Shown: one piece after another, positions 63,777 through 64,000 of the stretch
Layout: each line of letters opens with the position of its first letter
Position numbering within the stretch: position 1 is the first letter of the stretch
From: Butyrivibrio sp. LB2008
Lineage (GTDB): Bacteria > Bacillota > Clostridia > Lachnospirales > Lachnospiraceae
Direction of reading: 5' to 3'
Length of the DNA stretch: 64,000 bases
Assembly: GCF_000621565.1 (NCBI RefSeq)
Contig: NZ_JHXZ01000016.1
Location: forward strand, 1 to 64,000
The notes under the pieces: model-generated
Seen by the model: only the letters and a program-made list of their open reading frames with translations
What the model was told of the DNA's origin: nothing
Databases searched by the model: none
Program-made: the position numbers and the translations under genes

Positions 63777-64000
63777 TACCTCCGTTTAAAATGCCAACAA
63801 TATCAGCGGTAACAAATAAATATGAAGCCACATAGAATACCGAAACATAAGCAATGTCAATTATATCCGCACCAAACAATGTAATGCCGTACACTATCAA
63901 AGAGCAGATATTTGCTATAACCATAAAAGGCACTATCTTCTTTCTAACCATTATCGCAAAAGGTGTAAGAAGAATGAGCATCGCATAATCATATCTTTCA
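63757..64000 (-). CDS. C-terminal fragment of a polytopic membrane protein, cut by the window edge
   Basis: The frame is open to the right edge with no stop, so this is the 3' end of a longer gene; the ATG at 63981 is internal. About 81 residues are visible, starting ERYDYAML, with two or three membrane helices and ending in a short polar tail. It resembles the end of the neighbouring GT-C-like or other integral membrane proteins. It overlaps the next gene by 20 bases. Confidence 0.65.
   Translation of the reverse strand, partial: ERYDYAMLILLTPFAIMVRKKIVPFMVIANICSLIVYGITLFGADIIDIAYVSVFYVASYLFVTADIVGILNGGNERSEA

Noticed and set aside
1..64000. CRISPR array, tRNA, rRNA or prophage
   Set aside because: No regularly spaced repeats, cloverleaf-like genes, rRNA-like sequence, integrase or phage structural genes were recognised; a model-based search was not possible.

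Overview
The window looks like chromosomal DNA of an anaerobic low-GC Firmicute, most likely a Lachnospiraceae/Butyrivibrio-type Clostridium. This is inferred from the AT-rich sequence, the strong GGAGG ribosome binding sites, the AgrC/LytTR-type signalling pair, the G5/LysM/M23 wall enzyme, the LCP protein and the GH25 lysozyme with Ig-like repeats. Nearly everything is on the minus strand; the only clear plus-strand gene is the HD-GYP protein at 3749-4840. No tRNA, rRNA or CRISPR array was seen.

Left part (1-12 kb): a transposase end cut by the window edge (1-271); an AgrC-like histidine kinase with a LytTR regulator, followed by a 15-codon peptide gene with a perfect ribosome binding site and its own terminator; a riboflavin-type ECF transporter component facing a c-di-GMP phosphodiesterase across a shared promoter region; murA with its own promoter; an M23 wall endopeptidase; a small coiled-coil membrane protein; a small (p)ppGpp synthetase coupled to a glycosyltransferase; and an LCP ligase.

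Centre (12-34.6 kb): an apparent single long operon read leftward from a promoter at about 34.58 kb. It encodes a GH25 lysozyme with a very long acidic/basic/tyrosine-rich cytoplasmic tail, a polytopic GT-C-like protein, dTDP-rhamnose genes rfbB, rfbA and rfbC (rfbD is not in the window), the Wzm/Wzt ABC exporter with a C-terminal cargo-binding domain on Wzt, a methyltransferase-kinase protein resembling the WbdD chain terminator, two large dual-domain GT2 enzymes, phosphoglucomutase (with an internal promoter), two more GT2 enzymes and a polyisoprenyl-phosphate sugar-1-phosphate transferase that probably primes synthesis. Together they predict a rhamnose-containing wall polysaccharide that is built on undecaprenyl phosphate inside the cell, terminally modified, exported by the ABC transporter and attached to peptidoglycan by the LCP protein.

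Right part (34.6-64 kb): genes for decorating surface glycans. These include several large polytopic GT-C-like proteins, two polyprenyl-phosphate-sugar synthases of the GtrB/DPM1 type, a pair of tiny EmrE/ArnE-like flippase subunits, two MBOAT O-acyltransferases each next to an SGNH-type partner, a LicD phosphotransferase with a CDP-precursor synthase, uridine kinase, a Wzx-like flippase, a FAD-dependent mutase-like oxidoreductase, a radical SAM/SPASM protein, and secreted or membrane-anchored SGNH proteins and lipoproteins. A 770-bp gap (52.2-53.0 kb) holds two very long imperfect palindromes.

The most unusual points are the WbdD-like terminator in a Gram-positive ABC-export locus, three envelope enzymes with similar RDYDD-type disordered cytoplasmic tails, the orphan peptide after the Agr-like pair, an SGNH protein lacking its nucleophile, and the long palindromes.
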